Source: Macrolepiota albuminosa (taxonomy: Eukaryota; Basidiomycota; Agaricomycetes; Agaricales; Agaricaceae). Taken from it: a DNA stretch of 64,000 nt. Under the pieces are notes generated by a model that worked only from the letters and a program-made list of their open reading frames with translations, searched no databases and was not told the origin of the DNA. A program made the translations under genes and the position numbers. Positions 1 through 11,572 of the stretch are shown one piece after another. How positions within the stretch are numbered: position 1 is the stretch's first letter; every line of letters starts with the position of its first letter. The DNA lies in NCBI GenBank assembly GCA_027475525.1, contig JAMWFC010000073.1, positions 335,791 to 399,790 of the forward strand, in the 5' to 3' direction.

Positions 1-34
1 TTACAGACTGATATAGTCTAGCATTTGCTAAACG

Positions 35-1366
35 CTATACTATGTGTTTGATTTCCACCCCTGGCGCACGCGCACTATCAGTTTGGCAAAGAGGATGGAG
101 CTGATGGGACATACTAATGATCCAATCGCCGTCCCTTATGGCTGGGTTCTGGTATCGGATACCACACACGTGTCCGGCATGTACGACGAAAGGAATTGTA
201 ATGTCCCGACAGCCATTTAAACGAAGACCAATGAGGCCTTGGTCAAAGCCTATAGTGACAGTGAGATTCTGAATTGCCAGTATAGGATGGCGACTCGCCT
301 TTTATGAACGCTTCACTACCAACCCTGAATTCCTTCTAATAGGATGATTGTTAAAAGAAAAAGAAGAATCTCCTGGACACGACGTTCAGCTCACTGGGTT
401 GGCTCTCTTTTCCTGGGCGAGTACGGTGCCCGAAGCTTTGTCTATGACAGTGACCCAGAATTTTATCCTGTCATTCCATGCAACGGTTCGATCACCCTCG
501 CCTTGGCCTATGTCCACCATATCCACATTGAGGTATTGGGGAACTATCATATTTTGTGCCGGCACAGCGGAAGCAGAAGTATTTGGAAGGACAGGAGGCG
601 TAGTAGGGTCTAGATTTTGTACCGGTACAGCAGGGAGAGAAGGGATGCTGGGAGGAAACACTGGAGCAAGAGGAAACGTAGTAGGAACAGTAACCATATG
701 AGGTACTGTGGGACCGGCATCAGGAGAGACAGAATGGGTATAAACGATTGAAGGAGGCACTGCCGCTGGAGCATAGGTCTCAGGTGCATTTGAGTGTTGA
801 GAAGGTAGTGGTGGTGAGTTTGGGTTTCCCATGTCGATTTTGGATGATTTTCTAGTACTAGTTGGACGGCTAGCCAGCGGTGATGCCACTACTTCTTCGA
901 GCAAGATATGTATGTCACTATATATATATCAAAAATTTATTATTATGAGTTGTGACGAAAAGGTAAAACACAAATAAACCCTTACTTTGGACCAGCTGCT
1001 CTGAAAGCATATTCCACTCCTCCCCTGAGACGAACTCGAATGCTGGCTTGTTCAATCTATAGGAAGTTAGCTCAGAAAATACCTTGGATGACTTTGTCTT
1101 GCCTTGCGTGGAATAAGAGAACAAATTGCCACAGGAGGCTTGCTCCGGTTCTTAGGTTCAAGGATGACCAACGTCGTCCTCTCCAATGCATTCGAGAGCG
1201 TCGGACCAAGAGCTGCATTTGTGATTACCATATCTTCCTTGTTCTTGACAGGCCTTTCTGTATTCAGGGGGACAATTAGGCTCCTATTAAACGTTGCTTA
1301 GAGGGTTAATGACGTGACTGAGAGTAAGAGTGAACTAACCAAAGAGGTTCTGTTACGGTCATTGGA
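35..1366 (-). pseudogene. FKBP/nucleoplasmin-like (Fpr3/4-type) prolyl isomerase gene, fragmented
   Basis: Read on the minus strand. The first part (about 1250-1100) has the nucleoplasmin-like N-terminal pattern VITNAALGPTLSNALERTT followed by CSLIP. The next stretch, GKTKSSKVFSELTSYRLNKP, lies in another frame, so there is a frameshift near 1105. A putative intron (GTAAGG at about 984, acceptor about 891) leads into a proline-rich linker and then FKBP-like sequence (WNDRIKFWVTVIDKASGTVL, KEFRVG, GFDQGLIGLRLNGCRDITIP), interrupted by two more plausible introns. FK506-binding nuclear proteins of fungi carry this domain order and act as prolyl isomerases/histone chaperones. The usual acidic linker is replaced by proline-rich sequence, and I could not close one frame from start to stop. 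Probably decayed; splice sites are provisional. Confidence 0.5.
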
Positions 1367-1428
1367 TCAGGAGTAGATGAGAATGTGGATGCAAGAAGTT
1401 CCAGCCTGAGTTTTTAAGATGTCGACTA

Positions 1429-1509
1429 GACAAAGAGACACTCGAAAAAAGTGAAAGAGACAAAGGGATCCTTTGGGACCAAAAGGGATCGGGAAGGATC
1501 CTTTGACAG
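1429..1509. repeat. 53-bp mini-element family, enlarged copy
   Basis: Related to the two 53-bp copies at 3564-3616 and 28716-28768, sharing the core around GACAAAGGGATCCTTTG and the terminal TTTGACAG. Here the right part carries an extra internal stretch before the final CTTTGACAG, and the left terminal CTGTCAAAG is mutated. Confidence 0.55.
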
Positions 1510-1531
1510 GGAGGAAAGTGGAAGAATGGGA

Positions 1532-1784
1532 GAATGGAACAGTAGCAAAATGCATATGGAAGAATGGGTTGAAGTGGTGAAATGGTGAAATGGAAAATTT
1601 AAATCGTAAAGAGGAAAAACGGGAAAGTGGCACGAAATATGTAAGCATCGAGCGTTCTTGAAGCATAACGTTAGACCCCTTTGAGTTTCGCTTGTTTAGT
1701 TCGATGCCGGGCTAGCAGAGAATTAGTACATACCGTTACCGTTTTCCTCTTTGACAAAGCTCACACCTAGTCTTAGGGAGGGTG
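1532..1784. repeat. 253-bp dispersed repeat, copy A
   Basis: By eye this stretch is identical over 253 bases to 28366-28618. Both copies begin GAATGGAACAGTAGC and end TCTTAGGGAGGGTG. A diverged, shorter relative begins near 6783. It lies just downstream of a 53-bp mini-element, whereas copy B lies about 100 bases upstream of one. No coding potential is evident. It looks like part of a larger non-autonomous element. Confidence 0.8.
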
Positions 1785-2333
1785 GGGAGGTCGAGTGGAG
1801 GAGAGAGTGGTAGAATAGGGATCGTCAAAATTCTCGTGTCGATACCAACCGGCCATCGATATCGATCCTGCCGGTCTGAGATGTGACGGACAAAGCTGGT
1901 GTGCCTCTCCAAAGAACAACAAGAGTCAAGGTACAGTCTTGTTCACGACGTCTTGCACGAGTTCCACTTGCTGACCATGCAAATGGACGACCAAGGCGCT
2001 TTTTCCTGGCACATCCAATACCTCTTATCAGCATCTGTCTCTCCACTTTCGTGACGCTCTAGCCAGCAAACGCTGAACTTGACCCCAGATGCGTCCAGCC
2101 AGACGAATCGAAGAGAAATGCCACGACGAGGCGAAGTAATGGGCGTGTCGCCTAATGATAAGTGACCAGTAAACATGGAGCAGATATTAAACCTTGACCA
2201 TTTTTGTCTTTGTCTTCCCGCCTCTTAACCATTTTCCCGGTTCTTATGCCACTTTTCCATTCTCCCATTCTGTCACTTTCCCTTAATTTTCAGAAAGAAT
2301 CATTATATTAATTTCCATACTGCTATCATGGCT

Positions 2334-3074
2334 TATGATAATGCTCGAGTCAGTTGATTTATTTCCTCCGATAATGCAGCTCTAAGCCTCTCGTTCTCCC
2401 GTAACTGGTCCAATAGCGCCTTACTCTTTAAGCCGTTTCTTGAGCTCATTGTTCTTTTCCCGAAGTTCCTTGCCTTCTTCGACGACCTAGTTGAACAGTG
2501 CACAAATCAAGCACCGTCACCCCGTCTGCACGCAATGATGACTTACCATGGCATATGTGGGCATGGTCATTGAAATCTTCTGTCGAAAGTAGTCTGCGTG
2601 TGCATGATGCCGATCCACTTCTTCTCCCGGTGTTTGTGATGCAGCTTGCATGCATCTTTCCAGCAAATGTTAGATGTTGCTTACATGGGAAATATACTCA
2701 ACGCACAGAATGGTCGTCTGCTTCGAAACTCAAAATTTTGTCTTATCTGTGTTCCATCGGAGGTAACCTTGTTCGACCTGGAAATTACGTTGCAACATTG
2801 TAAGAGAAGCCCAACGTTTCATGCAGCCATGACGAACCAGTTCCGGAATTGCTCTCTTGAAACTGCGTGAAAAGCCTGGCCCAAGAAATCTCTTCGGATT
2901 GTTGTAGTAGACTTCTTTAACTAGGGTGAGGCATGAACAAAGGTTGGAATCTTGTCGCGATGAAAGAACATACGAATATTCTGAAGATGCTCTACTGTGA
3001 CCCATCGTGCCTTTCCTTCTGCAAAATTTAAAGCTGACTTTAGACGGCTTGCTGACAAAGAAACACGAGCTCAC
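2334..3074 (-). pseudogene. unknown gene remnant with C-terminal coiled coil
   Basis: Minus-strand exon-like pieces: one near 2990-2780 (containing NNPKRFLGPGFSRSFKRAIP) and one near 2650-2543 (ending MTMPTYAM before a GTAAGT donor). An acceptor then leads into a heptad-rich tail (VVEEGKELREKNNELKKRLK). The tail stops at TAA, but the adjacent frame continues as ALLDQLRENERLRAALSEEI to a stop at 2334, so a one-base frameshift splits the coiled coil. I do not recognise the family. The frameshift and the missing upstream part suggest a pseudogene. Confidence 0.35.
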
Positions 3075-3321
3075 GATTGTCTATTCTCCGATATAACCAG
3101 CTCAGCGCCAGGAGACCATCTAGAAAAGCTGTTGGAGATATACATGGAACACGTCGAAGCAGGCCTTACTATCAATATGCCTTGGCTTTCTATTCACGTT
3201 GAGGGCACCTATTCGGACGGTAGTATTCATGGCTGCAGTGATTGAGCGTATTCTGGGCATGATGAGAAAATACTTATTGATGTTGCCAGGCAGTAATATG
3301 AAGGTGAGAGACGGGTCTGCC

Positions 3322-3419
3322 AAACGGGTGGTGATATTGGGCAGACAGGAAAGAAAGCTTGGATATATACAAACGGGTGGTGATATTGGGCGGACAGGAA
3401 AGAAAGCTTGGATATATAC
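3322..3419. repeat. 49-bp tandem duplication
   Basis: Two head-to-tail 49-base copies starting AAACGGGTGGTGATATTGGG (3322-3370 and 3371-3419), with a single A/G difference. It lies inside a dispersed repeat whose relative is at about 28770-28880. Confidence 0.85.
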
Positions 3420-3563
3420 ATTGCTGGACTTGAAAGAAGACAAAGGGCAAGTCGAGACGAATTTGTGATCACGTGCTCAGCTCGCTCACTTCTTTTTTCT
3501 CGCAACTTCCGACGCTTGCGATCGTTCGTATTATTATGACTAGATGATTGCCATACTACAAAA

Positions 3564-3616
3564 CTGTCAAAGAGACACTCGAAAAAGGTGAAAGAGACAA
3601 AGGGATCCTTTGACAG
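3564..3616. repeat. 53-bp mini-element with 9-bp inverted ends
   Basis: Begins CTGTCAAAG and ends CTTTGACAG, a perfect 9-base terminal inverted repeat around a purine-rich core. Nearly identical to 28716-28768. Both copies are preceded by the same TAGATGATTGCCATACT flank, so they sit inside a longer shared repeat. Confidence 0.75.
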
Positions 3617-4199
3617 ATAGATACCTCTTTATCCACTTCTCCAATGCGCCCATTGTGATCACAAGTATTTCCTTATGTAGGCACCGAACGTTCTTGAAAT
3701 TATATCTCCATGCCTCGACCACTGGCCTTGCCGATTTTCTACATCGACCAATCGTTACTGACATTGACAGGACAGAATTTCGGAACCCACAGATTGTGCC
3801 ATTATAACTGTCATCTTCAATTCCTTGTGTTCCATATGGAATTAGTCAGTATAGTAAAAACAACTCCTAGAAATTGCCTCAGTACGCACGTGAGATTCTG
3901 GTATTATGTAGTAAACATCGAGCACTCTCGGTTATTTTTGTTTCAAGGTATTTAGCCGGAAGCTTGTCCATCGTCTAATTGACACGTGCAGTCCTGTAGA
4001 ATAGGGATCGTCAAAATATTTACCCGTTTCTCCGTCTTCCAGATCATTTTGGAAAAAAGGAACAAAGGGGCAATGTAATTGAATACATCCGTGCATCTTT
4101 GCCATTTCGGCATCCCATTTTGCCCCCGTTTGAGTGTGATATGTGACCCTGAGGGTAGGACAGACAAAGCAGGTGTGACGGACAAAGCTGGTGTGCCTC

Positions 4200-4336
4200 T
4201 TACGTTTGTCAGTAACCATAAGAACTGAGCTCGTGTCGTTCTCCAACTCACCCAGCAAATGCCTTACATCGTGAAACACCGCCCTGAGTAGAGAATGCCA
4301 TGCATAGCCCTTCATTTTGTCCAGCTGATGTTTCAC
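4200..4336 (-). other. unrecognised minus-strand ORF fragment
   Basis: A short open stretch reading KMKGYAWHSLLRAVFHDVRH then LLGELENDTSSVLMVTDKR looks protein-like in composition but matches no family I know and runs into repeat-derived sequence. Nearby (4165-4195) a GACGGACAAAGCTGGTGTGC motif is shared with 1886-1905, so the fragment sits in repeat-rich DNA. Apart from the repeats listed, I see no supportable gene between 3100 and 4911. Confidence 0.25.
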
Positions 4337-4911
4337 CTTGCATGACCGCGATAAATGCTGCGAAAGACGAGTTTGGTCTGTGCCAACGATTTTTGTCGTC
4401 TTGACGCTCCCTGAGATACTTCTAAAGTAGCTGAAGGAAATTACTCAGAATCAGTACTACAGAGCCCGCTACGACGGAAATAAGCAATAAAGTCTTTCAA
4501 GGTTCCGACTTATGTCAGCATCAAGTATTCTCGAATCCTACCGCATGGGTCGCCCTCATACAGAGTTACAAGACGACAACGGTAGTTTGTGCACGCTCTA
4601 TAACCTATGGCTGACGATGTATGGATCACAGATGATTTTATTGAAGACAGTTCTTACTTGCCAGAACAGACAACAAAGAAATGTGTCATGCCATTTCCAA
4701 GGGAGAAGATTTACCCTAGTGTCAGGACCTGTCGCATCATTGCCCGAAGGGTACCATTCTCTGTACGGCACAGACCTTGCGACTTATCAACCTGTCAGGG
4801 CAGCAGTATGATTTTCAGTGTCGCCATATTACCCGGCGACGTTGTCGTGGGTGCTCATCACGTGTGTCACATGTGGGGCGTTCAATTCCCCACACCAATT
4901 TCCACCTCGTA

Positions 4912-6500
4912 ATGACCCACGCCCCGCTTCAGACTATCCGCCTTGACATCGGTCTCGGCGGTCCCGAGAACTATGCCATCAATATTGCGGACCTGGCTCG
5001 TGCCCCTGGTCAGCAACGGTTGACACCTACTATTGCCACCACCACTTCACACAGCGACAGCGAGGACAACGACAATAAGGGCACCAATAATGAGAAGAAA
5101 AAGAAGAAGGTAACTTTGTTCTTTCTTACCTCACATGGATAAGTAACTGATAATTTCTGTTCAATAGAAGAAAAATCCAACCTTTGACCATTACGACATT
5201 TCCGACCCATTCATTGACGACTCCGAGCTCGCTATCGACGAGCGGACACATTTCGCACAGACAAAGCAACAAGGGTTTTATGCGTCTTCTGGTGAAGTCG
5301 CGTTACACAATGACAAATCACCAAAGAAACCCAAATCCGAGAACCCTCTGCTGTCTGTCACAGCGTCGAGCAAGAAGGATATGTCATTACTACTATCGAC
5401 TGTGAAGAGCGACGCGGCAGCGAAGAGGAAGATTGTGGATGTGGTCAGTACCTTTCCTGTGCCCGTCCGGTTTTACTGATTCGATCGACTCTGCAGGGTT
5501 CGTTCCACCCACTAATGCAACAGGAAATACAGGCGCTTCGGGAACGTGTCTCGAAGGGTGCGTATCTCAACCCTTGGTCTGAACTTGAGACTCAAAGACT
5601 CATGCAGAGAACTGGGAACAAAAAGGCAAATTCCCACCTTCGATTAAACCCTTCCTCTCTAAACTCGCTCTCCACGCAATCGAACTTGACGAATACGACG
5701 AATATTTCTTCAGCCTCATGCTGACCATCTTCCCATACAACAAGTTCACCATGAGCGTGGGTCGCTTTCCTCTTCCCGTTCCTTTGCCAATGCTTACCTT
5801 GGAGTTTATGAGCAGAAACTTATAAAACGCACGGTATACCCTGAGCACCAGGAGCTACTTCAAAAGCGCCAGAACATACTTCTGGCCAAGCTCGAGGCAC
5901 AAGCGAAGGCCAGGTTTCAAAAGGCGCGGGACGAGTGGGAAGAGAGTGTTATAGCGTGGGGTACGCTCCAGGGGAAGGACCATCTGTCGCAGCCGCCAGG
6001 GAAAAAGTATAGGCTTACAGACTCGATGAAAGCCATTGTGTGGCAGCTTGTTTTGTTGAGTAATGAGAGCTGTCGGCTTGAGAATGAAAAGAAGTATGTT
6101 TTTTGTCGTTGACTTTACTTTGGTTTTTCACATTGGCTTGTCCTCTTCTTGCGGATGCCTCCCTTCTTTCCACCTCTGTGTGTTGGGGATAGAGCTGACG
6201 TCTCTCTCTCTTACAGCACTCTTGAAGGCTCGGTAATACAAGTGAGTGAACAGGGATCAAGGAAAGCGCTTTATAAGAAGGTCGGTGTCCTTGGACCCCT
6301 ATATATATATATACCTTCACACTCAAGCTGATTTCTGCTCCTCGCCATAGATCGTAGCTGCGTTTCCAGAAGGTTGGCTCTCGTCTGGCCAAATCTCACG
6401 AGATGGTATATGTTTGCCTGATGCACATCGAATACTGATGAATGATGCCTTCTCGTTTATAGTGAGCGCGATGGAATATGAGAATGAGCAGGGCTATTAG
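4912..6500 (+). CDS. HPC2: Hpc2/ubinuclein-like HIR histone-chaperone subunit, 8 exons
   Basis: Exons 4912-5109, 5168-5443, 5497-5557, 5608-5756, 5816-6093, 6217-6280, 6351-6405 and 6463-6500. All introns are GT-AG, all phases agree, and they give one open frame of 372 residues. Exon 2 holds the Hpc2-related (HRD/HUN) signature FDHYDISDPFIDDSEL followed by QTKQQGFYASSGEV. Exon 4 has the ubinuclein middle-domain pattern ENWEQKGKFPP with LDEYDEYFFSLM and IFPYNKFTM. Exon 5 is helical and charged. Hpc2/ubinuclein scaffolds the HIR/HIRA complex, which deposits H3-H4 independently of replication, and acts in the nucleus. Fungal homologues usually have a longer N-terminal region; the chosen ATG is the first in frame, but exons further upstream may be missing or lost. 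The symbol is by family resemblance. Confidence 0.82.
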
Positions 6501-8000
6501 CCGCCCTGTGTTGGCATTTTCTATGCGCCGTCGTTACCTCATTAACCAGCTTTTTCTCCTTGTATGGCGCTCTCTTTCGACCCGACATCTGATCCTGACA
6601 ACCTTCTGATCTTGAGATGTGAAATGACTCTAACAGCTCGAATACAAATCCTATCCCTTTACTATCTCATGTCCTTGCCATCACGTAGAATATGTAGAAA
6701 TACTTTCACCTGTACATAGATTCTTTTTGGGGTCGCTTTTGCCAAGTGTATGTACTTCACTTAGAGCCAGATCCCAATCTTAGAACAGTAGCAAAATGGA
6801 AGATGGATTTCAAATCGTATTGAAGAGGCAAAACGGGAAAGTGGCACAAAAAGGGAAAAAAAAAAGGCACAACCGAAGTGGGCACCGAGCATTTCCCGAT
6901 TACTTGGAAATTTTCCAAGTCTATGTAGATCTGGGCAAAATTCTGATCGGACGTCCGATCACTCCCATCAATCATTTTTGAACGACTTAACTTGAAGCTA
7001 ACGCTCAATGGTGAGCAGCTCTCAACCTTTAAAATGAATGACTCTCTCACATGACATATTCAGGGTCTATCAAAAATGACACGCAACCACATTCATTTTT
7101 CTCAAGGCATTCCTGATGAGTATCGTCATCCGAACTTTGGTTGCCACCCCATCTTATCATGCGTGGTTGTTGAGCGATAACTCTCATTCGCCCTTTGAAT
7201 CTATTGAAATGCTATTGTTCGTTAACTCGTGGAAGTAAAATTCAAGAGCCGACCGTGCAGAACAAAGAGACAGAGCAATTTGATAACTCCATATGGAACA
7301 CAAGGAATTAAAGATGAGCTGAAAGCAGCCCAAATCCACTTTCCCGCAATTCAAAGAAACGTTTGTGAATCAACAAAGGAAAGTATCTTTTGCCAGAGCA
7401 AAAATATCACAAAGACAGTCCATGGCGAGGGTATGTAATCTATCCAATCTTTGTCTTTGCCCAGTCGCCTCATCACCATGCCCACCACTCTCTCAGATGG
7501 ATCTCTGTCTGTCGAATGTCAACAAACTCCCACCATTGAGACTCGCAGCGAGGATGTGGTCACAAAGCGAAATAAGCGAAAACAGCAAACTCGGAGGCTG
7601 TCCGCTGATATTCGTCGCACTCAGAGCCAAGTTGCTAAGAGTAAGGAAAAAGCTATTCTCTGGAAAGAGACAGAGACCCCAGGCTAATAGCCCACGTTAG
7701 GTAGCACGGCACTCCCTGGACGCGCCAAGCCGGACAGGCGAGCACCACCTCTTGTAAGGAGACGCACGTTACACTTTGGATCCACTTCCTTGAAATGTAA
7801 GTTTCCTTCTGCGGCCACACATAAAATTCCCCAACTTTTTTCCGCGGCATAGGGGAAATCACTCCTGGTTGCTTGCATCCTCAAAATATTTCAGCCTCAC
7901 GCATTGGGCAAGGCATCACTTTAGGTTTGTGACAATGGGCAGTTCTGACCTTGACTTGTACTAAGTCAATTTAGGTCTCTCCCTCAATCCAGTTCAGCGA
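6501..8000. other. intergenic, no recognised gene
   Basis: I see no recognisable domain. A 69-residue ATG ORF at 7478-7687 (basic, rich in K/R/T) could be a small exon but has no recognised relatives. Positions 6783-6850 resemble the 253-bp dispersed repeat in degenerate form. The 3' end of the HPC2-like gene and the promoter of the gene at 8001 must lie here. Confidence 0.5.
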
Positions 8001-10662
8001 ATGTCTGAGGTCCCTTCTGGTGGTAATGACTCAGGCGAGCCCACCCTTGCTGATGAGTGCGGCTCTCAGCAAAGTCAGACAACAGAAGAGTTGACTGCTA
8101 TAGCTTTCCCTCTAAAACGAACACGTCCCACCTCGATTGACAAGACATTCGCACGGCAGAGGGACCACATCGGTCCACCTACCAAGAAAATCAAAATCGA
8201 CACTGCAGAAGAGGAAAATACCCCTCATACAAATGAAGACCCACTCCAAAGCACAGGTGCTCCCGTGCAATGATTTAATTTCATGCATACTGAGTGTTTA
8301 TATCTTTTTAGGCAACAGATGCAAAATTCCCACTGTTGCAGCTATTCAGTCCTCTTTGGCTTCGCCTGGTCAGATGGCTGATTGTGCAAAGGCTCCTTCA
8401 CTCATCGAGAACACTACCAAGGAAAATCTCCCGGATTCAGAATCATACAGTGGGCCAGCCACTGAGGTTTCTCACATGCCTGTTACCCTCGCAGCCTCTT
8501 CCGGGTCTTTGATGAACTCCCAATTGGCAACTGGACCAATGTTTACTCCCGTTGCATCTATCAATGCCCCTCGGATTGCCGAAGAGCTTGCATCACCGGG
8601 TCTGTTGAACTTACCAGAACCAGCACCGGATTCATCTGTTACTATCAGTCGCATCACTATTCCGATTTTTCGGGTGCATGAGGAAAATTCTGAGTTTTCA
8701 GTCCCTTCATTGACTTCTGTGGTTTGCGAGGTCACCGATGACACCATGGGCCTCGATGATGCCATAGACATCAAAAGGAACACGGCGGCCAACGCTTCGC
8801 AGGTACCGACAGCAGCGTCACCAGCTCCGATTGATCCTGCATCCTCTGCATTTCCGGGTTGGGGGGACAATGATGACGCTATGGACCTCGAAGGGAACAC
8901 AGCAGCGTCATCATCTCCAGTTAATCATGGATCCTCTACCTTTCCGGGTTGGGGGGACAACGATGACGCCATGGACCTTGAAGGGAACACAGCAACCGAT
9001 GCTTCGCAGATATCCTCTACTTTTCCAGGTTGGGGGGACACCGGCAACACGGCGACCGATGCTTCGCACGTACCGACCGCAGCGTCTCTGTTTCCGATCA
9101 ATTCTGTATCCCCTTCGTTCCCGGGTTGGGAAGGGATAGTAGCGTCACCATCTCCGATTGATCCTTCAACGTCCTCATTCCCGAGTTGGGAAGGGATAGT
9201 AGCGTCACCATCTCCGATTGATCCTTCAACGTCCTCATTCCCGAGTTGGGGGGACACTGATGACGCTATGGACCTCGAACTGACAGCAGCATCACCGGAT
9301 CTGGTTAATCCTACATTCTCTGGATTTCCCTGTTGGGGGGGGGATGATGACAACATGGACTTTGAACGAAACAAGAATGGCGGAAACAATGAAGGTCGAT
9401 ATAGTGATGACAGTGACCGAGGAGCCTTCAGTTGGTCAGACATACACAGACGGCAACCTTGTTGCAGGGGCAGAAGCGATAAACTTAGACAATCCTACGA
9501 CCAGAGCAACATGGAATCATCGAGCAGGCCCAAAAGGCCACGAACCCCACCTCACGACGGCATCAAGTATCGCTCTATGACCCACAATGAGCTCCAGGTG
9601 ATGTTCATGCGCTCATTTTGCTCGCTGAAATCTTATTCGTGGCACAGTCTGATGTCCAAGAACTAACTCGCCTTCTGATGCATTGGAAGTCGCACGAGGC
9701 GCCAGTCAACTCTATTTCGAAAGAAATAGCCTTAAGATATAAGACTACAAGAAATGACGCTCATGGGCCCGACATTCACAATCTAGTTCTTGATTTTACG
9801 ACAAAAGAAACTGCTACTCCATGGAATAAACGTGCTGCTGAACTTTTTTCCGAAGAATTCGTCTTGCAAGAGGACTATAGCTGCAAAGATCATGCACAGA
9901 TTGAAAAAGCATTCTTCACTCACATTAACTATCTGGGCAATATGTATAGGAAGGCGCTCGAAACGGAGGACCCCCAAGACGCAAGAGACCGTGAGAAAGA
10001 GAAAGCCCGAACCATGCGGCGCCGCCTAGTGAGTTCTGCTTTGCCATACCTGAGCCCAGGTAATTGAAGCTCCTTGACAGTTGTATAGAAGACGAAAGCA
10101 GGCTTTCAATAACTTGAACGTTGACGGCATGTTAGCGCATTGGGCTGTCATCTGGAAGTACATGAATATGGAGGCCATGAGTGGCGACGAAACGGACTAT
10201 GACCACCAAACTCCAGAGCAGGCCATGATTACACGACTCCCGTGGAGAAACCCTGCAGTCGACAACTGGCTTCGTTTGTTTGACAAGTTGCATCTTTTGT
10301 CTCAATTCCATGGAGATGGTAGGCCAACTCCGGGCCAGTTTCCCCACCATCGGGTACCATCATGTCGCCCTGAACGTCACATATCCCATGCTGCTGCTGG
10401 CCTGCCTCGAAACTTCTATTGTGAAAATTTCCTGGCCCGCTTGAATCCAAGTGAACTGCGTAAGCTTCGGATTAAGGAACCCGTGGACCTAAGTCTTTCT
10501 AAGGAGTTACTGATGTAAGTTGTCCATAAGGCGAAGTGCAGTTTCTGACACATTCCCAGTCTCAAGCGAAGATTCCGCGACGTTCGGAGCCGGAAAACAC
10601 CCCCGTTACCCCCAACCCACCCCATTATTTTAGATTTCATTGCAAAACTCGAAGCCACCTGA
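8001..10662 (+). CDS. uncharacterised 819-residue protein with W/D-rich repeats, 5 exons
   Basis: Exons 8001-8256, 8312-9597, 9648-10028, 10081-10514 and 10560-10662. The introns have consensus-like GT-AG ends and agreeing phases, giving one intact frame. The N-terminal third is Ser/Thr/Pro-rich with basic patches. The middle (about residues 250-420) has imperfect repeats around FPGWGDNDDAMDLEGN separated by Ser/Ala/Pro linkers. A basic SSRPKRPRTPP segment that could be a nuclear localisation signal follows. The C-terminal third is helical and ends in a conserved-looking block (MITRLPWRNPAVDNWLRLFD, GLPRNFYCENFLARLNPSEL). I do not recognise a catalytic domain. The general look is that of lineage-specific Agaricomycete proteins. 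Function unknown; the gene structure is well supported. Confidence 0.75.
9125..9250 (+). repeat. 60-bp in-frame coding duplication
   Basis: Exact head-to-tail repeat of period 60 bases, encoding two copies of a 20-residue unit containing EGIVASPSPIDPSTSSFPSW. It is the youngest part of the wider FPGWG/FPSWG array in exon 2 of the gene at 8001-10662, and it keeps the frame. Confidence 0.9.
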
Positions 10663-11372
10663 TCGGCTTACTGTAGAGTCAGTTCATAAATACGTAGCTT
10701 ATTTCCGTCGTAGCGGGCTCTGTGATCGCACTCTCAATATTTTATATCTCTTATTTGCTGTTCGAGAACGCTCGGTGCTTACCTTGTTCTTTGGGATCTG
10801 GGTCTAGTCATGTCAGACGTCTCTAGATCTGATTTATGTCACACCGCAAAACCTGCGCTACCATGAAGACTCAAGAAGTCAGCTGAATACCTTGAAACAA
10901 AAATGGGGAACGCAAAATCGCCTTAACAGCAGGTTGATACTGTGAACGATTCAAATAGAACGCAAGATAAGTCGTATTTAAGTCCGAAAAAAAAGGTCCG
11001 TCGAATCCTCTTCTATGTATGCCGCTGGAACTAGAATCCACCCAAACAGCCATCAAGAGACATCTCGCAAGCCGATAGACGTGGATCTGTACATTTCTCG
11101 AATCAAGTCACCATTGGGTTCAGGCGTTCTAATAGGCAAGTCAGCTAAAGAGAGAGAAGTTTACTTCAGGACAAGACCGACCGTGAGTCGACAAAGCGAC
11201 ACCATTCTGGGCTCGCTATTAAAAATAGGCGTTAATGACTACATTAGGAGAGGCGTCAGAGACATACTTGGAAAACCTCATGCTCATCGTGCTCCTCTAT
11301 CTTAGAATATTTACAGATTAATATTCGGGAGTTGTTGAACCGCTGTCGCTGCGCTGGAGTAAATGCTGTCCC
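10663..11372. other. no gene recognised; diverged dispersed repeat
   Basis: Positions 10800-10840 (GTCTCTAGATCTGATTTATG) and 10755-10785 (GAGAACGCTCGGTGCTTAC) resemble motifs found together at 40115-40440 and 48280-48580, so a degenerate dispersed repeat is present. Open frames on either strand show no recognisable domain. The stretch runs into the scaffold gap. Confidence 0.4.
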
Positions 11373-11472
11373 NNNNNNNNNNNNNNNNNNNNNNNNNNNN
11401 NNNNNNNNNNNNNNNNNNNNNNNNNNNNNNNNNNNNNNNNNNNNNNNNNNNNNNNNNNNNNNNNNNNNNNNN
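11373..11472. other. assembly gap of 100 N
   Basis: Exactly 100 unknown bases, the usual placeholder for a scaffold gap of unestimated size. It lies 100 bases upstream of the 5' LTR of the retrotransposon. Confidence 0.98.
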
Positions 11473-11572
11473 CCCACCTGCTCCGTAGGTTCTGCAAAGG
11501 AAAGGATGTCGGTTGTGGACATCTTAGTTCTTGCTCGCGCCCTCCTGAGCTTGGTGCGAAAAAGGATCCATG

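Noticed and set aside
8472..9443. Minus-strand ORFs of 142 and 172 codons
   Set aside because: Shadows of the repetitive exon 2 of the gene at 8001-10662; the repeat pattern is meaningful only on the plus strand.
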